A stretch of DNA of 64,000 nucleotides from NCBI GenBank assembly GCA_017983615.1, contig JAGOBB010000006.1, forward strand, positions 1-64,000, read 5' to 3'. The position numbers were made by a program, and so were the translations under genes. This document shows positions 24,729 to 34,638 of this stretch, piece by piece. Under the pieces are notes generated by a model, which saw only the letters and a program-made list of their open reading frames with translations, was not told the origin of the DNA and ran no database searches. The first letter of the stretch is position 1; each line of letters opens with the position of its first letter. This stretch comes from Azonexus sp. (GTDB lineage: Bacteria > Pseudomonadota > Gammaproteobacteria > Burkholderiales > Rhodocyclaceae).

Positions 24729-26150
24729 ATGAACGAAGAACCCTTGCTTTACGAAAAACTGGCCGGCGAGCTGGCCGGGATGATTACCGGCGGCGTGCTG
24801 GGGCACGGCGACCGCCTGCCGTCGGTCCGTCGTTTGGCGAAGGACAGGCGCCTATCGGTGTCTACGGTGGTTCAGGCCTTGCGCCAGCTGGAGGATGGGG
24901 GCCTGGTCGAAGCCCGGCCGCAGTCCGGGTTCTTCGTCCGGCGGGCGTTGGCAAAGCATGCCGAACCGCTGGCCCGCCCGACGCCGGAAGCGCCGATGCC
25001 GGTCGATATTTCCCAGCGCCTGGTCCGCGTGCTGCAGGCCGGAACCCGGCCCGGCGTGGCGCCGCTGGCCGCAGCACTGCCGGCCTCCGAACTGATGCCG
25101 CTGGCCGCCTTGCACCGCCTGTACGCCGGCGTCGCACGACGCCATCCGAGCTTGCTGGGCAGCGAGAGCTATTTCAATGTCAATGAACCGGCGCTGGTCC
25201 GCCAGTTGGTCCGCCGCTCGCTGGCCTGGGGCGGGCCGTTGGCGGCGGAAGAGTTCGTCATCACCAATTCCTGTACCGAAGCGCTCGGCCTCTGTCTGCG
25301 GGCGGTGACCAAACCGGGCGATACCGTCGCCGTCGAGTCGCCGGCCTATTACCTGATGTTGCAACTGCTCGAAACGCTTGGGTTGAAGGCACTGGAAATC
25401 CCGACCGATCCGCGCACCGGCATGTCGGTCGAGGCGCTCGATCTGGCCAGCCGGCAGGGGGGAATCGCTGCCTGCCTGATCGTCTCGAACGGCAGCAATC
25501 CGCTTGGTTGCGTGATGCCCGACGAGAACAAGCGGCGGCTGGCCGCACTGACTGCCGCCCGCGGCATCGCCGTGATCGAGGACGACATCTATGGCGACCT
25601 GCATCTCGGGAACGACCGCCCGTGGCCGATCAAGGCTTTCGATCAGGCCGGCAACGTCATGCTTTGCGCATCGTTTTCCAAGAGCCTGTCGCCGTCGCTT
25701 CGCATCGGTTTCGTCGCAGCCGGCCGCCATCGCTCGGCCATCGCTTTGCAGAAGACGATCACCAGCGGCGGGACCAATCCGCTCACCCAGCAGGTGTTGG
25801 CGGAATATCTGGAATCGGGTGCCTATGAGCGCCATCTGCGCGGTCTGCGCCGGGCCTATGAGCGGCAGGTCGAGGCCATGCGTCAGGCCATCGGCCGCCA
25901 TTTCCCGGCAGCGACGCGGATCACCCAGCCGCAGGCCGGCTTCGTGCTGTGGGTCGAATTGCCCGAAGGCATCGATACAACCGGCCTTTACGAGCGCGCC
26001 ATTGCCGAGAGGGTGGCCTATGTGCCCGGCGAATTGTTTTCGCCGAGCGGCATGTACCGCAACTGCCTGCGCCTCAACTGCGGCAATCCGCATACGCCGG
26101 AAATCGAGGACGCGGTGCGCCGTCTGGGCGTCATATTCGCCACGCCCTAA
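24729..26150 (+). CDS. MocR/PdxR-type regulator (GntR HTH fused to aminotransferase-like domain)
   Basis: A 473-residue protein. Residues 1-75 form a GntR winged helix (LPSVRRLAKDRRLSVSTVVQ). The remainder resembles a class I aminotransferase, with NPLGCVMPDENKRRL, the VIEDDIYGDLH segment and the PLP lysine in ASFSKSLSPSLRIGF. Such proteins usually sense PLP or an amine and regulate a divergent gene. Here that gene is DUF2917. The ATG at 24729 follows GGTGGG. Confidence 0.88.
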   Translation: MNEEPLLYEKLAGELAGMITGGVLGHGDRLPSVRRLAKDRRLSVSTVVQALRQLEDGGLVEARPQSGFFVRRALAKHAEPLARPTPEAPMPVDISQRLVRVLQAGTRPGVAPLAAALPASELMPLAALHRLYAGVARRHPSLLGSESYFNVNEPALVRQLVRRSLAWGGPLAAEEFVITNSCTEALGLCLRAVTKPGDTVAVESPAYYLMLQLLETLGLKALEIPTDPRTGMSVEALDLASRQGGIAACLIVSNGSNPLGCVMPDENKRRLAALTAARGIAVIEDDIYGDLHLGNDRPWPIKAFDQAGNVMLCASFSKSLSPSLRIGFVAAGRHRSAIALQKTITSGGTNPLTQQVLAEYLESGAYERHLRGLRRAYERQVEAMRQAIGRHFPAATRITQPQAGFVLWVELPEGIDTTGLYERAIAERVAYVPGELFSPSGMYRNCLRLNCGNPHTPEIEDAVRRLGVIFATP

Positions 26151-26242
26151 ATCAAATTGGCGAGCATCAAACTACGGTATGATTGCCCCTTTTTGGCAAG
26201 CCGCTTTTGCCTTTTTGAACGCATTCAAGGATTTTTCTGCTC

Positions 26243-28129
26243 ATGTTCGACGCAGTCCGCAACAACAAAAGAATCGTCCAGGTCTTTCTCGCGCTGATCA
26301 CACTGCCGTTTGCCTTTTTCGGTGTCGATTCCTACATGCGCAATTCCGGTGCCGGCAGCGATGTCGCTGCTATCGGCGACGTCAAGATCACCCAGCAACA
26401 GTTTCAGCAGACCTTGCGCGAGCAGCAGGAGCGCCTGCGCGCCCAGCTGGGCGACAAGTTCGATCCCAAGATGCTGGACCAGCCGGAAGCCCGCAAGGCG
26501 ATCATCGATGACATGATCAGCCAGCGCCTGCTGATGATCGACGCCAGCAAGAAGCGCATGTTCGCCAGCGACGATGCGGTGCGCCAGACGATCGGCTCGA
26601 TCGATGCCTTCAAGGTTGACGGCAAGTTCTCGAACGAGCGCTACGAAGCGGCATTGCGCGCCCAGGGCATGTCGCCGGCCGGTTTCGAAGCGCAGTTGCG
26701 CCAGGATTTGACCCTGCAACAACTGGCCGGCGCCGTCGGTCAGTCCGGCATTGTCGCCCGCACGGTCAGCGACCGCCTGCTGGCGCTGCAGACCGAGAAG
26801 CGCGAGGTCATGGAGTTCCGTCTCAACGCTGACAGCTATCTTGACAAGGTCAAGCTGGCCGACGACGCCGCGAAAAAATATTACGATGAAAACGGCAAGA
26901 AGTTCGAAATGCCGGAGCAGGCCAAGGCCGAATTCGTCGTGCTGTCGATGGAAGCCATTGGCGGCCAGCTGGCAGTCACCGAGGCCGAGGTCAAGGCATG
27001 GTACGACGGCAACAAGGAACGTTTCCGTCAGCCCGAAGAGCGCCGCGCCAGCCACATCCTGATCGGCTCCGAGAAGCTTGGCAAGGACAAGGCGAAGGCC
27101 AAGGCCGAGGAACTGCTCAAGGAGATCCGCAAGAATCCTGGGGCTTTTGAAGATCTGGCAAAAAAGAATTCCGACGATCCGGGCTCGGCCTCCAAGGGCG
27201 GCGATCTCGGCTTCTTCGGCCGCGGCATGATGGTCAAGTCCTTCGAGGAAACGACCTACGCGCTCAAGGATGGCGAGATTTCCGGCGTCGTCGAGTCCGA
27301 TTTCGGCTTTCACATCATCAAGCTGACTGGCATTCACGCCGCCAAGGAAAAACCGCTGGCTGACGTCAAGGCCGAGATCGAAGCCGAATTGAAGAAGACC
27401 GGCGCTGCCCGCAAGTTTGCCGAAGCGGCCGAAGCCTTCAGCAATATGGTTTACGAGCAGGCTGACAGCCTCAAGCCGGTTGCTGACAAGTTCAAGCTGA
27501 CGGTCAAACAATCCGAGTGGATGGGCCGTCAGGCCAATCCAGCCAACGGCCCGCTCGGCAATGCCAAGGTGCTGGCTGCGCTGTTCTCGGACGATTCGGT
27601 CAAGAACCGGCGCAATACCGAGGCCGTCGAAATCGCCCCGAATACGCTGGTCGCCGCACGCATCGTCGACTACAAGCCGACCGCCCTGCAGCCTTTTGAA
27701 GGTGTCAAAACGGGGGTCGAAACCATGCTCAAGCTCAAGGAGGCGCAGGCGCTGGCCGTCAAGGATGGCGAGGCCCGCCTTGAAGCCCTGAGGAAGGGCG
27801 ACGACAAGCTGACCTGGGGCGCTGCCAAGGCTGTTTCTCGCATCGATGCCCGCATGCTGCCGCCGTCTGCCGCCCAGGCCGTTTTCCGGATGGATACGGC
27901 CAAGGTGCCGTCGTACACGGGCGTCGAGGTGCCGGGGGCCGGCTACTCGCTGTTCAAACTGTCCAAGGTCACCGCTGGCGAACAACTTGATGCCGGGCGC
28001 AAGAAGGCGATGCTGCAGCAACTGGGCAACCTGGTCGCCCAGGAAGAGGTGCAGCTCTACCTGGCTGCGCTGCGCGGCCGCTACAAGGTGGACATTAACC
28101 AGGCAGCGCTGGAAACCAAGGACAGGTAA
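26243..28129 (+). CDS. ppiD: PpiD-like periplasmic peptidyl-prolyl isomerase/chaperone
   Basis: A 628-residue inner-membrane-anchored protein that helps fold exported proteins. One N-terminal membrane helix (IVQVFLALITLPFAFFGV) is followed by a SurA-N-like chaperone domain, then a parvulin domain at about 265-365 (RRASHILIGSEKLGKDKAK, DPGSASKGGDLGFFGRGMMV, ESDFGFHIIKLT), and a C-terminal chaperone part. Size and layout match PpiD. It is upstream of fabI, convergently. Confidence 0.92.
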   Translation: MFDAVRNNKRIVQVFLALITLPFAFFGVDSYMRNSGAGSDVAAIGDVKITQQQFQQTLREQQERLRAQLGDKFDPKMLDQPEARKAIIDDMISQRLLMIDASKKRMFASDDAVRQTIGSIDAFKVDGKFSNERYEAALRAQGMSPAGFEAQLRQDLTLQQLAGAVGQSGIVARTVSDRLLALQTEKREVMEFRLNADSYLDKVKLADDAAKKYYDENGKKFEMPEQAKAEFVVLSMEAIGGQLAVTEAEVKAWYDGNKERFRQPEERRASHILIGSEKLGKDKAKAKAEELLKEIRKNPGAFEDLAKKNSDDPGSASKGGDLGFFGRGMMVKSFEETTYALKDGEISGVVESDFGFHIIKLTGIHAAKEKPLADVKAEIEAELKKTGAARKFAEAAEAFSNMVYEQADSLKPVADKFKLTVKQSEWMGRQANPANGPLGNAKVLAALFSDDSVKNRRNTEAVEIAPNTLVAARIVDYKPTALQPFEGVKTGVETMLKLKEAQALAVKDGEARLEALRKGDDKLTWGAAKAVSRIDARMLPPSAAQAVFRMDTAKVPSYTGVEVPGAGYSLFKLSKVTAGEQLDAGRKKAMLQQLGNLVAQEEVQLYLAALRGRYKVDINQAALETKDR

Positions 28130-28148
28130 GCGCCGTCAGGCGTCACAC

Positions 28149-28173
28149 AAAGCGGGCTGCGGCCCGCTTTTTT
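28149..28173 (+). terminator. Terminator after ppiD
   Basis: AAAGCGGGC, TGCG, GCCCGC and six T. Strong form, 20 bases after the stop. Confidence 0.9.
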
Positions 28174-28201
28174 ATTGTCCGCGCCATTATTCAGGCCAAA
28201 G

Positions 28202-28239
28202 AAAAACGCCGACCGGTTTTATCCGGGTCGGCGTTTTTT
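28202..28239. terminator. Second, bidirectional hairpin between ppiD and fabI
   Basis: AAAAACGCCGACC and GGTCGGCGTTTTTT form a long stem around GGTTTTATCCG. With A and T runs on its two sides it can end transcription of both convergent genes. Confidence 0.85.
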
Positions 28240-28276
28240 GATTTTTGCCCTTTTTTCAGGGCGACCGTAGCATTTG
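28240..28276 (-). repeat. Dispersed repeat, short form (copy F)
   Basis: On the minus strand: AAATGCTACGGTCGCCC, TG, AAAAAAGGGCAAAAA. It lies 13 bases after the fabI stop, next to the bidirectional terminator. Confidence 0.85.
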
Positions 28277-28288
28277 GCCGATGGCGCC

Positions 28289-29086
28289 TCAGGCCGGTAG
28301 CGGGTCGGCGTTGCCCAGCGCGGTGGTGTTCATGCCGCCGTCCACATACATGATTTCACCAGTAATGCCGCTGGCCAGGTCGGAGAGCATGAAGGCGGCG
28401 GCGTTGCCGACCTCATCAATGGTCACGTTGCGGCGCAGCGGGGCATTGTGCGAGTTGTAGGCGAGCAGCTTGCCAAAATTGCCGATGCCGGAGGCGGCCA
28501 GGGTCTTGATCGGGCCGGCCGAGATGGCGTTGGCGCGGATGCCTTCGGGGCCGAGGCAGAAGGCCAGGTAGCGGGTGGCTGCCTCAAGGCTGGCCTTGGC
28601 CAGGCCCATGGTGTTGTAGTTCGGCATCGTGCGCTCGGCGCCCAGGTAGGAGAGGGCGAGCGCGGCACTCTTGCGGCCCTGCATCATAGGCCGGGCGGCC
28701 TTGACCAGCGCCGGGTAGCTGTAGGACGAAATCTCGTGGGCGATACGGAAGGCGTCGCGCGAGATGCCGTCCAGGAAGTCACCTTCGATGGCTTCGGTCG
28801 GGGCGAAGGCGATGGAGTGAACCAGGCCGTCCAGCCCGTCCCAGCGCTTGGCCAGTTCGACGAACAGATTGTTGATTTGCTCGTCGCTGGCGACGTCGAC
28901 CGGAATGGTGATGTCGCTGCCGAACTCGGCAGCAAACTTCTTGATGCGGTCTTCGAAGCGCTCGTTCTGGTAGGTAAAGGCGAGTTGGGCGCCTTCACGA
29001 TGGCAGGCCTTGGCGATGCCGTAGGCGATGGAGTGCTTGGACAGCAGACCGGTGATCAGTATTTTCTTGTCGGCGAGAAAGCCCAT
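28289..29086 (-). CDS. fabI: Enoyl-[acyl-carrier-protein] reductase (NADH), FabI
   Basis: Last step of the fatty acid elongation cycle, reducing trans-2-enoyl-ACP with NADH. 265 residues, a short-chain dehydrogenase fold with the [15 protein letters not shown] nucleotide loop, the catalytic motif [12 protein letters not shown] (Tyr and Lys spaced by six, as in FabI) and the substrate-side [14 protein letters not shown] precedes the start. Confidence 0.95.
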   Translation of the reverse strand: MGFLADKKILITGLLSKHSIAYGIAKACHREGAQLAFTYQNERFEDRIKKFAAEFGSDITIPVDVASDEQINNLFVELAKRWDGLDGLVHSIAFAPTEAIEGDFLDGISRDAFRIAHEISSYSYPALVKAARPMMQGRKSAALALSYLGAERTMPNYNTMGLAKASLEAATRYLAFCLGPEGIRANAISAGPIKTLAASGIGNFGKLLAYNSHNAPLRRNVTIDEVGNAAAFMLSDLASGITGEIMYVDGGMNTTALGNADPLPA

Positions 29087-29174
29087 GTGTTGTTCTCCCT
29101 TTGGGGTTTAGCCGAGGAATTATAAACCGGGAATCACTGTTTCGCGGCATGCAAACGTGGTTTTGACCGACGTT

Positions 29175-30821
29175 CTACATATTTGGGTAGGTCGGGCCTT
29201 CGCCGCCCTGCGGCACGACCCAGGTGATGTTTTGCATCGGGTCCTTGATGTCGCAGGTCTTGCAGTGCACGCAGTTCTGGGCGTTGATCTGCAGGTGTGG
29301 GTTGCCGCCGTCGCCGTCGTGCAGGATTTCATAGACGCCGGCCGGGCAGTAGCGCTGCTCCGGCGCGTCGTACTGGGCCAGATTCACGCTGACCGGAATG
29401 GCAGCGTCCTTCAGTTGCAGGTGGCAGGGCTGGTCTTCTTCATGGTTGGTGCTCGACAGGAAGACCGAGGAGAGGCGGTCGAAAGTGATCACACCGTCCG
29501 GCTTCGGGTATAGGATCTTCGGGCAGTCGGCGGCCGGCTTCAGCTTTGCATGGTCGGGCGTGCGGTTGTGCAGGGTCCATGGCGCCTTGCCACAGAGCAG
29601 CAACTGGTCAATGCCGAACATGATCGAACCGAGTTTCAGCCCCTTGTTCATCCACGGCTTGAAGTTACGTGATTTATGAAGTTCATCGTGTAACCAACTG
29701 TTTTTGAACAATTGTACGTAGTCTGAAAGTTCGTCCTGGCAGCGATCGGCGGCCAGCGCGTTGAAGCAGGCTTCGGCGGCCAGCATGCCGGACTTGATGG
29801 CGCAGTGCGAGCCCTTGATGCGGGCAGCATTCAGGAAGCCGGCATCGTCGCCGACCAGCACGCCGCCGGGGAAAACCAGCTTGGGCAGCGATTGCAGGCC
29901 GCCGGCGGTCAGTGCCCGGGCGCCGTAGGAAATGCGCTTGCCGCCTTCGAGGAACTTGCGGATTTCCGGATGTGTCTTGTAGCGCTGGAATTCCTCGTAG
30001 GGCGACAGGTGCGGGTTGATGTAGCCGAGGCCGACGACAAAGCCGACGGCAACCTGGTTGTTCTCCAGGTGATAGAGGAAGCCGCCGCCGTAGGTGGCAT
30101 TGTCCATCGGCCAGCCGCCGCTGTGGACGACGAGGCCGGGCTGGTGCATTTCAGACGGGATTTCCCACAGTTCCTTGAGGCCGATGCCGTAGGTTTGCGG
30201 ATCGACGCCGTCGCGCAGCTTGAACTGCGCTTCGAGCTGCTTGCCGAGGTGACCACGGCAGCCTTCGGCGAAGAAAGTGTATTTGGCATGCAGTTCCATG
30301 CCCGGCTGGAAGTTGGGGCCTTCCGAACCGTCCTTGAGCCGCCCCATGTCGCCGGTGGCGACGCCCTTGACGGCGCCATTGTCGTCGAACAGCACTTCGG
30401 CGCTGGCAAAGCCGGGGTAGATGTCGACGCCGAGCGCTTCGGCCTGTTCTCCCAGCCAGCGACAGAGATTGCCCAGCGAAATGACATAGTTGCCTTCGTT
30501 GTGGAAGCACTGGGGCAGCAGGCTGTTCGGGACGCGGGTCGAGGCGTCTTCAGTGAGAATGAAGAAACGGTCTTCGATGACCGGCGCATTGAGCGGGGCG
30601 CCGGATTCCTGCCAGTTTGGCAGCAGTTCGGTCAGGGCGCGCGGATCCATGACGGCGCCGGACAGGATGTGGGCGCCGATTTCGGCGCCTTTCTCGATCA
30701 GGCAGACCGATAGTTCGCGGCCTTGCTCGATTGCCAGCTGCTTCAGGCGGATCGCCGAGGCCAGCCCGGCCGGGCCGCCGCCGACGATGACGACGTCGAA
30801 TTCCATCGATTCGCGTTGCAT
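29175..30821 (-). CDS. Electron transfer flavoprotein-ubiquinone oxidoreductase (ETF-QO)
   Basis: A 548-residue membrane-associated flavoprotein passing electrons from ETF to the quinone pool. FAD binding: VVIVGGGPAGLASAIRLKQL at the start; quinone/FAD regions such as GAHILSGAVMDPRAL; C-terminal 4Fe-4S site in NCVHCKTCDIKDP with another Cys upstream (RYCPAGVY). Length matches the family. AAGGAG precedes the ATG. A short AT-rich patch (29660-29745) encodes the conserved SDYVQLFKNSWLHDELHKSR segment with unusual codons. ETF subunit genes are not here. Confidence 0.95.
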   Translation of the reverse strand: MQRESMEFDVVIVGGGPAGLASAIRLKQLAIEQGRELSVCLIEKGAEIGAHILSGAVMDPRALTELLPNWQESGAPLNAPVIEDRFFILTEDASTRVPNSLLPQCFHNEGNYVISLGNLCRWLGEQAEALGVDIYPGFASAEVLFDDNGAVKGVATGDMGRLKDGSEGPNFQPGMELHAKYTFFAEGCRGHLGKQLEAQFKLRDGVDPQTYGIGLKELWEIPSEMHQPGLVVHSGGWPMDNATYGGGFLYHLENNQVAVGFVVGLGYINPHLSPYEEFQRYKTHPEIRKFLEGGKRISYGARALTAGGLQSLPKLVFPGGVLVGDDAGFLNAARIKGSHCAIKSGMLAAEACFNALAADRCQDELSDYVQLFKNSWLHDELHKSRNFKPWMNKGLKLGSIMFGIDQLLLCGKAPWTLHNRTPDHAKLKPAADCPKILYPKPDGVITFDRLSSVFLSSTNHEEDQPCHLQLKDAAIPVSVNLAQYDAPEQRYCPAGVYEILHDGDGGNPHLQINAQNCVHCKTCDIKDPMQNITWVVPQGGEGPTYPNM

Positions 30822-30904
30822 GCTGTCTCCTTGATTATTGTTAGACTATTTTCAATACGCTACAGTATGGAAAAACATTCGGCAACCCCCCAGAGAGCGA
30901 GCTT

Positions 30905-31315
30905 ATGGAACACCACAAAAAACTGATCCACGTCACCAGAATGCCCATCCGCTGGGGCGACATGGATGCCTACGGGCACGTCAACAACACCGTCTATTTC
31001 CGCTACATGGAGCAGGCGCGGGTCGAATGGCTGGAGCAGATGGACCTGCAGGTGCGACCGGGCGGTGACGGGCCAGTGATCATCAACGCCAGCTGCACCT
31101 TTCTGGTCCCGATGACTTATCCGGGGATGGTTGAGGTACGTACCTTCGTCGGCGCAATCGGCCGCTCCAGCTTCCAGACCTTCGTTGAAATGCGCATCGA
31201 CGGCGATGAGAGACTCTACGCCGAAGGGGCCGCCAAGGTGGTGTGGATGAATACGCTGACCGGAAAATCGGTGCCGGTGCCGGATCACGTGCGGGCCGCG
31301 CTGGAAGCGGAGTAA
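30905..31315 (+). CDS. Acyl-CoA thioesterase, hotdog fold (4-hydroxybenzoyl-CoA thioesterase group)
   Basis: A 136-residue cytosolic hotdog protein. The motif WGDMDAYGHVNNTVYFRYME contains the catalytic Asp and the HVNN core. It should hydrolyse an acyl-CoA; the chain is unknown. It is followed at 36 bases by the dGTPase-like gene in the same direction. Confidence 0.85.
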   Translation: MEHHKKLIHVTRMPIRWGDMDAYGHVNNTVYFRYMEQARVEWLEQMDLQVRPGGDGPVIINASCTFLVPMTYPGMVEVRTFVGAIGRSSFQTFVEMRIDGDERLYAEGAAKVVWMNTLTGKSVPVPDHVRAALEAE

Positions 31316-31350
31316 ACTCGCAGCCCATTGCATCAGTGAATCCAAAGCGC

Positions 31351-32703
31351 ATGGGCCAACGAAAAATCTGGGAAAAACTGCTGTCGAGCGAACGCCTGGG
31401 CGCCGGCAAGGCGCCGGGAACGGCGGAACGCACCGCCTTCCAGCAGGACTACGACCGCATCGTCTTCACTTCCGCCTTTCGGCGCATGAAGGACAAGACG
31501 CAGGTTTTTCCGCTGTCCAAGAGCGATTACGTCCGCACCCGCCTGACGCACAGCCTGGAAGTCAGTTGCGTCGGCCGTTCGCTGGGTGCCGTGGTCGGCC
31601 GCGAGATCATTGCCCGGCACGGCTTGCAGCATGTCGAATCGGGCGATTTCGGGGCGATCGTCGCCGCCGCCTGCCTGGCCCACGACATCGGCAATCCGCC
31701 CTTCGGCCATGCCGGTGAGGATGCCATCCGCGAGTGGTTCCGCAATTCCGGTCTGCTCGAACGCCATGATTTCACGCCGGCCCAGAAGGCCGACTTCGAA
31801 CGCTACGAGGGCAACGCCCAGGGTTTTCGCATCGTCAGCCGCCTGCAGAGCCCGGCCAATCCGGGCGGCCTGCAACTGAGCAGCGCCGTGCTGGCGACTT
31901 TCACCAAATACCCGCGGCCGTCGCATCTCGACAGTGAACTCGACGGCAAGAGTGGCAAGAAATTCGGTTTCTTCCAGCAGGACATCGATAATTTCCGGCA
32001 AGTGGCACGGTCGACTGGCCTGGTCGAGCGTATCCCCGGTACTGCCTGGCGGCGCCATCCGCTGGCTTTCCTGGTCGAGGTGGCCGACGATACCTGCTAC
32101 CTGATCGTCGATCTGGAAGACGCAGCACGGCTCGGTTTCGTACCCTACAAGGACGCCGAATGCCTGCTTGGCGACCTGGCCGGCAATACGGTCAGCGGCG
32201 GCCGGCTGGACCGTCTGCATGATCCCAAGGAGCGCCTCGAATACCTGCGTGCCAAGGCCATCGGCCGTTTACTGGAGAGTGCCGCAGCGGTTTTCCTGGA
32301 AAACGAGGATGCCATCCTCAGCGGTGAATTTGACGATGAACTGCTTGAGAATTCACCGATCGCCCATCCCTTGCAGGCGATTCTCAAACTGGCCAAGGAA
32401 ACGATCTACACCGCTCGCCCGGCACTGGAAATCGAAACCGCCGGCTTCGAGGTGCTCGGCGCCTTGCTTGGCCTGTTTACCAATGCCGTCGAGGCGAGGG
32501 CGGGGGTTGAAGGCACCCGTTTCACAACCCGCGAGCGTATGCTGCTCAAACTGCTGCCGACCCAGTTTCTCGGCCACGGTGGCGAGCCGGATGCCGACCC
32601 GTATGTTCGCCTGCTCCAGGTCGCCGATTTCGTCGCTGGCATGACGGATTCCTACGCGGTGGACATGTTCCGCAAACTGAAGGGCTTCGATTTGCCGACC
32701 TGA
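31351..32703 (+). CDS. dGTPase-like HD-domain triphosphohydrolase
   Basis: A 450-residue protein of the Dgt family, which hydrolyses dGTP to deoxyguanosine and triphosphate and limits the nucleotide pool. HD metal-binding residues appear as RTRLTHSLEVSCVGR and CLAHDIGNPPFGHAGE; the C-terminal half has TCYLIVDLEDA and the RMLLKLLPTQF segment. The start at 31351 fits the family; an in-frame GTG at 31336 is possible. Confidence 0.9.
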   Translation: MGQRKIWEKLLSSERLGAGKAPGTAERTAFQQDYDRIVFTSAFRRMKDKTQVFPLSKSDYVRTRLTHSLEVSCVGRSLGAVVGREIIARHGLQHVESGDFGAIVAAACLAHDIGNPPFGHAGEDAIREWFRNSGLLERHDFTPAQKADFERYEGNAQGFRIVSRLQSPANPGGLQLSSAVLATFTKYPRPSHLDSELDGKSGKKFGFFQQDIDNFRQVARSTGLVERIPGTAWRRHPLAFLVEVADDTCYLIVDLEDAARLGFVPYKDAECLLGDLAGNTVSGGRLDRLHDPKERLEYLRAKAIGRLLESAAAVFLENEDAILSGEFDDELLENSPIAHPLQAILKLAKETIYTARPALEIETAGFEVLGALLGLFTNAVEARAGVEGTRFTTRERMLLKLLPTQFLGHGGEPDADPYVRLLQVADFVAGMTDSYAVDMFRKLKGFDLPT

Positions 32704-32814
32704 TTTTTGCGCGATTGCGATAAATACTTCGAACTGCGACAATTTGCGCCAAAAAATGAGCTATAACTTTTGGCTGGAGCGAAAACGTTCGGCTAACCAA
32801 TTATCGGGGGCAAC

Positions 32815-33933
32815 ATGTTTTTTTCTGGTGGCAAGCAACTAGCAGCGCTGACGCAGGAACTGGAAGCATCGAGGGCGAGGGAAATGGCTTTGGAGTCCCA
32901 GGTCCAGGGTCTCAGGCGCGACCTGAGCGTGCAGGAAAATGCGACTACCCAGAAAGACCGGGAATGCGATGCTTTGAAAGGCATTCTCCGCAATCTTGCC
33001 TCGTTCAGCGAAACGCTGGGCGGCTCGCAGGCCAGCCTGGCCCAGATGGCCGGCATGCTGAAGGATGAGCGCAACCAGGCCATTGAGGCGACCGAGGTGT
33101 CGATTGCCAGTGGACAGGCGACCACTGAGATTGCTTCCAATCTGCATCGCCTGGCCGAGGATTCGGCCGTGACGGCCCGGGAGGTCGAAGGCCTGGCCAC
33201 CCAGGCCGGCGAAATCGGCAAGATCGTTCAATTGATTCACGAAATCGCCGACCAGACCAATCTGCTGGCCCTCAATGCCGCCATCGAGGCGGCGCGGGCT
33301 GGTGAGGCAGGCCGCGGTTTCGCCGTGGTGGCCGACGAGGTCAGAAAGCTGGCTGAACGCACCTCCAAGGCGACGGCCGATATCGAAAGCCTGGTCTCGG
33401 GCATCACCCAGAACTCATCAACGGCCAAAGATGCAATGGAGGATCTGTCGCGGACGGCTGACGATTTCAGCAAGCGCGGCAGCCGGGCCACCGAAGATAT
33501 GCAGCAACTGATGAAGTTGTCCCGGAAGATGGAAGAAGTCATCGCCGGCGGCGCCCTAAAAAGCTTCATCGAAGTCGCCAAGGTCGATCACCTGGTCTTC
33601 AAGTTCAGGGTCTACATGGGCCTTTTCGGCCTGATCGAATTGCACGGCGGAGATGTCGCCTCGCATACCGCCTGCCGGCTCGGCAAGTGGTACTACGAAG
33701 GCGAAGGGCGTGATTGCTTCAGTCGTCTGGCGGGTTACCGCGAGATCGAGGCGCCGCACATCGAGGTGCACAAAATGGGCATCGCCGCCCTGGATGCCAA
33801 GCACAAGGGCGATGTCGAGGCCATGCTGCGGCATGTCGAACTGATGGAGCGGGCCAGCGTCAGCGTCATCGACAACCTGCAGCGCATGGCCGATACGGCC
33901 ATGACCGATCCGGCACTGCTTTGCCATGGCTGA
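32815..33933 (+). CDS. Soluble chemoreceptor (MCP) with C-terminal CZB zinc domain
   Basis: A 372-residue cytoplasmic chemoreceptor with no membrane helix. The N-terminal ~50 residues form a coiled coil. The MCP signalling hairpin is at about 140-190 ([37 protein letters not shown]). The C-terminal CZB domain (about 255-365) has [11 protein letters not shown], the [10 protein letters not shown] motif, and two further His, the three-His one-Cys zinc site. It likely senses an internal redox or zinc signal and couples to CheA/CheW encoded elsewhere. Confidence 0.92.
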   Translation: MFFSGGKQLAALTQELEASRAREMALESQVQGLRRDLSVQENATTQKDRECDALKGILRNLASFSETLGGSQASLAQMAGMLKDERNQAIEATEVSIASGQATTEIASNLHRLAEDSAVTAREVEGLATQAGEIGKIVQLIHEIADQTNLLALNAAIEAARAGEAGRGFAVVADEVRKLAERTSKATADIESLVSGITQNSSTAKDAMEDLSRTADDFSKRGSRATEDMQQLMKLSRKMEEVIAGGALKSFIEVAKVDHLVFKFRVYMGLFGLIELHGGDVASHTACRLGKWYYEGEGRDCFSRLAGYREIEAPHIEVHKMGIAALDAKHKGDVEAMLRHVELMERASVSVIDNLQRMADTAMTDPALLCHG

Positions 33934-33945
33934 GTAAATCTTCCC

Positions 33946-33961
33946 GCCGCTCGGGAGCGGC
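33946..33961 (+). terminator. Possible terminator before lexA
   Basis: GCCGCT, CGGG, AGCGGC, followed by CTGATTTT. It lies 13 bases after the MCP stop and 30 bases before the LexA box. Confidence 0.5.
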
Positions 33962-33990
33962 CTGATTTTCCGCTTGCCAAAAAGCGATTA

Positions 33991-34006
33991 CTGTACAAAA
34001 ATACAG
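33991..34006 (+). promoter_or_regulatory. LexA box of the lexA-imuA-imuB-dnaE2 operon
   Basis: CTGTACAAAAATACAG matches CTGT-N8-ACAG and lies 27 bases before the lexA start, so LexA should repress its own operon until DNA damage triggers self-cleavage. Confidence 0.9.
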
Positions 34007-34032
34007 TCAATGGTTTTTAGCGGAGACAGGCC

Positions 34033-34638
34033 ATGAAACTCACGCCACGGCAGCAGGAAATTCTCGACTTCATCAAGAGCACGCTGGAAGTGCTCGGCGC
34101 GCCGCCAACCCGGGCAGAAATCGCCAGTGCCTTCGGCTTCGCTTCGCCCAATGCGGCCGAAGATCACCTCAAGGCCCTGGCCAAAAAGGGCGCCATCGTG
34201 CTCGAACCCGGCTCGGCACGCGGCATCCGGCTGGTCGAGCAGCTCGGCCTGCCGCTGATCGGTAGCGTCGCCGCCGGTTCGCCGATTCTTGCCGTCGAAA
34301 ACGTGCAGGGGCGCTATGCGCTCGACGCCAGCCTGTTCTCGCCGAAAGCCGATTTCCTGCTCAAGGTGCGCGGCCTGTCGATGATCGACGCCGGCATCTT
34401 CGACGGCGACCTGCTCGCTGTGCACAAGACCACGCAGGTTCGCGACGGCCAGATCGTCGTCGCCCGGCTTGACGAGGAAGTCACCGTCAAGCGCCTGGAG
34501 CGCAGCGGCGGTCAGATCCGCCTGATCGCCGAGAACCCCGATTTCGAGCCGATCATCGTCAATCCGGAAGAGGTCGAGTTCGCCATCGAAGGCATCGCCG
34601 TCGGCCTGATCCGCGGAGCTGTTTCGAAACTCTCATGA
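34033..34638 (+). CDS. lexA: LexA, SOS repressor
   Basis: A 201-residue repressor. Winged-helix DNA-binding domain at 1-65 ([20 protein letters not shown]), then the autoprotease. Cleavage is expected at Ala81-Gly82 in GSVAAGSP; the dyad is Ser116 (GLSMIDAG) and Lys153 (EVTVKRL). First gene of the SOS mutasome operon, overlapping imuA by 4 bases. Whether this is the only LexA in the genome cannot be told here; similar cassettes often carry a second one. Confidence 0.95.
   Translation: MKLTPRQQEILDFIKSTLEVLGAPPTRAEIASAFGFASPNAAEDHLKALAKKGAIVLEPGSARGIRLVEQLGLPLIGSVAAGSPILAVENVQGRYALDASLFSPKADFLLKVRGLSMIDAGIFDGDLLAVHKTTQVRDGQIVVARLDEEVTVKRLERSGGQIRLIAENPDFEPIIVNPEEVEFAIEGIAVGLIRGAVSKLS

Noticed and set aside
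28149-28239. Pair of hairpins as a CRISPR-like or REP array
   Set aside because: The two hairpins differ in sequence and each is a normal terminator for one of two convergent genes.
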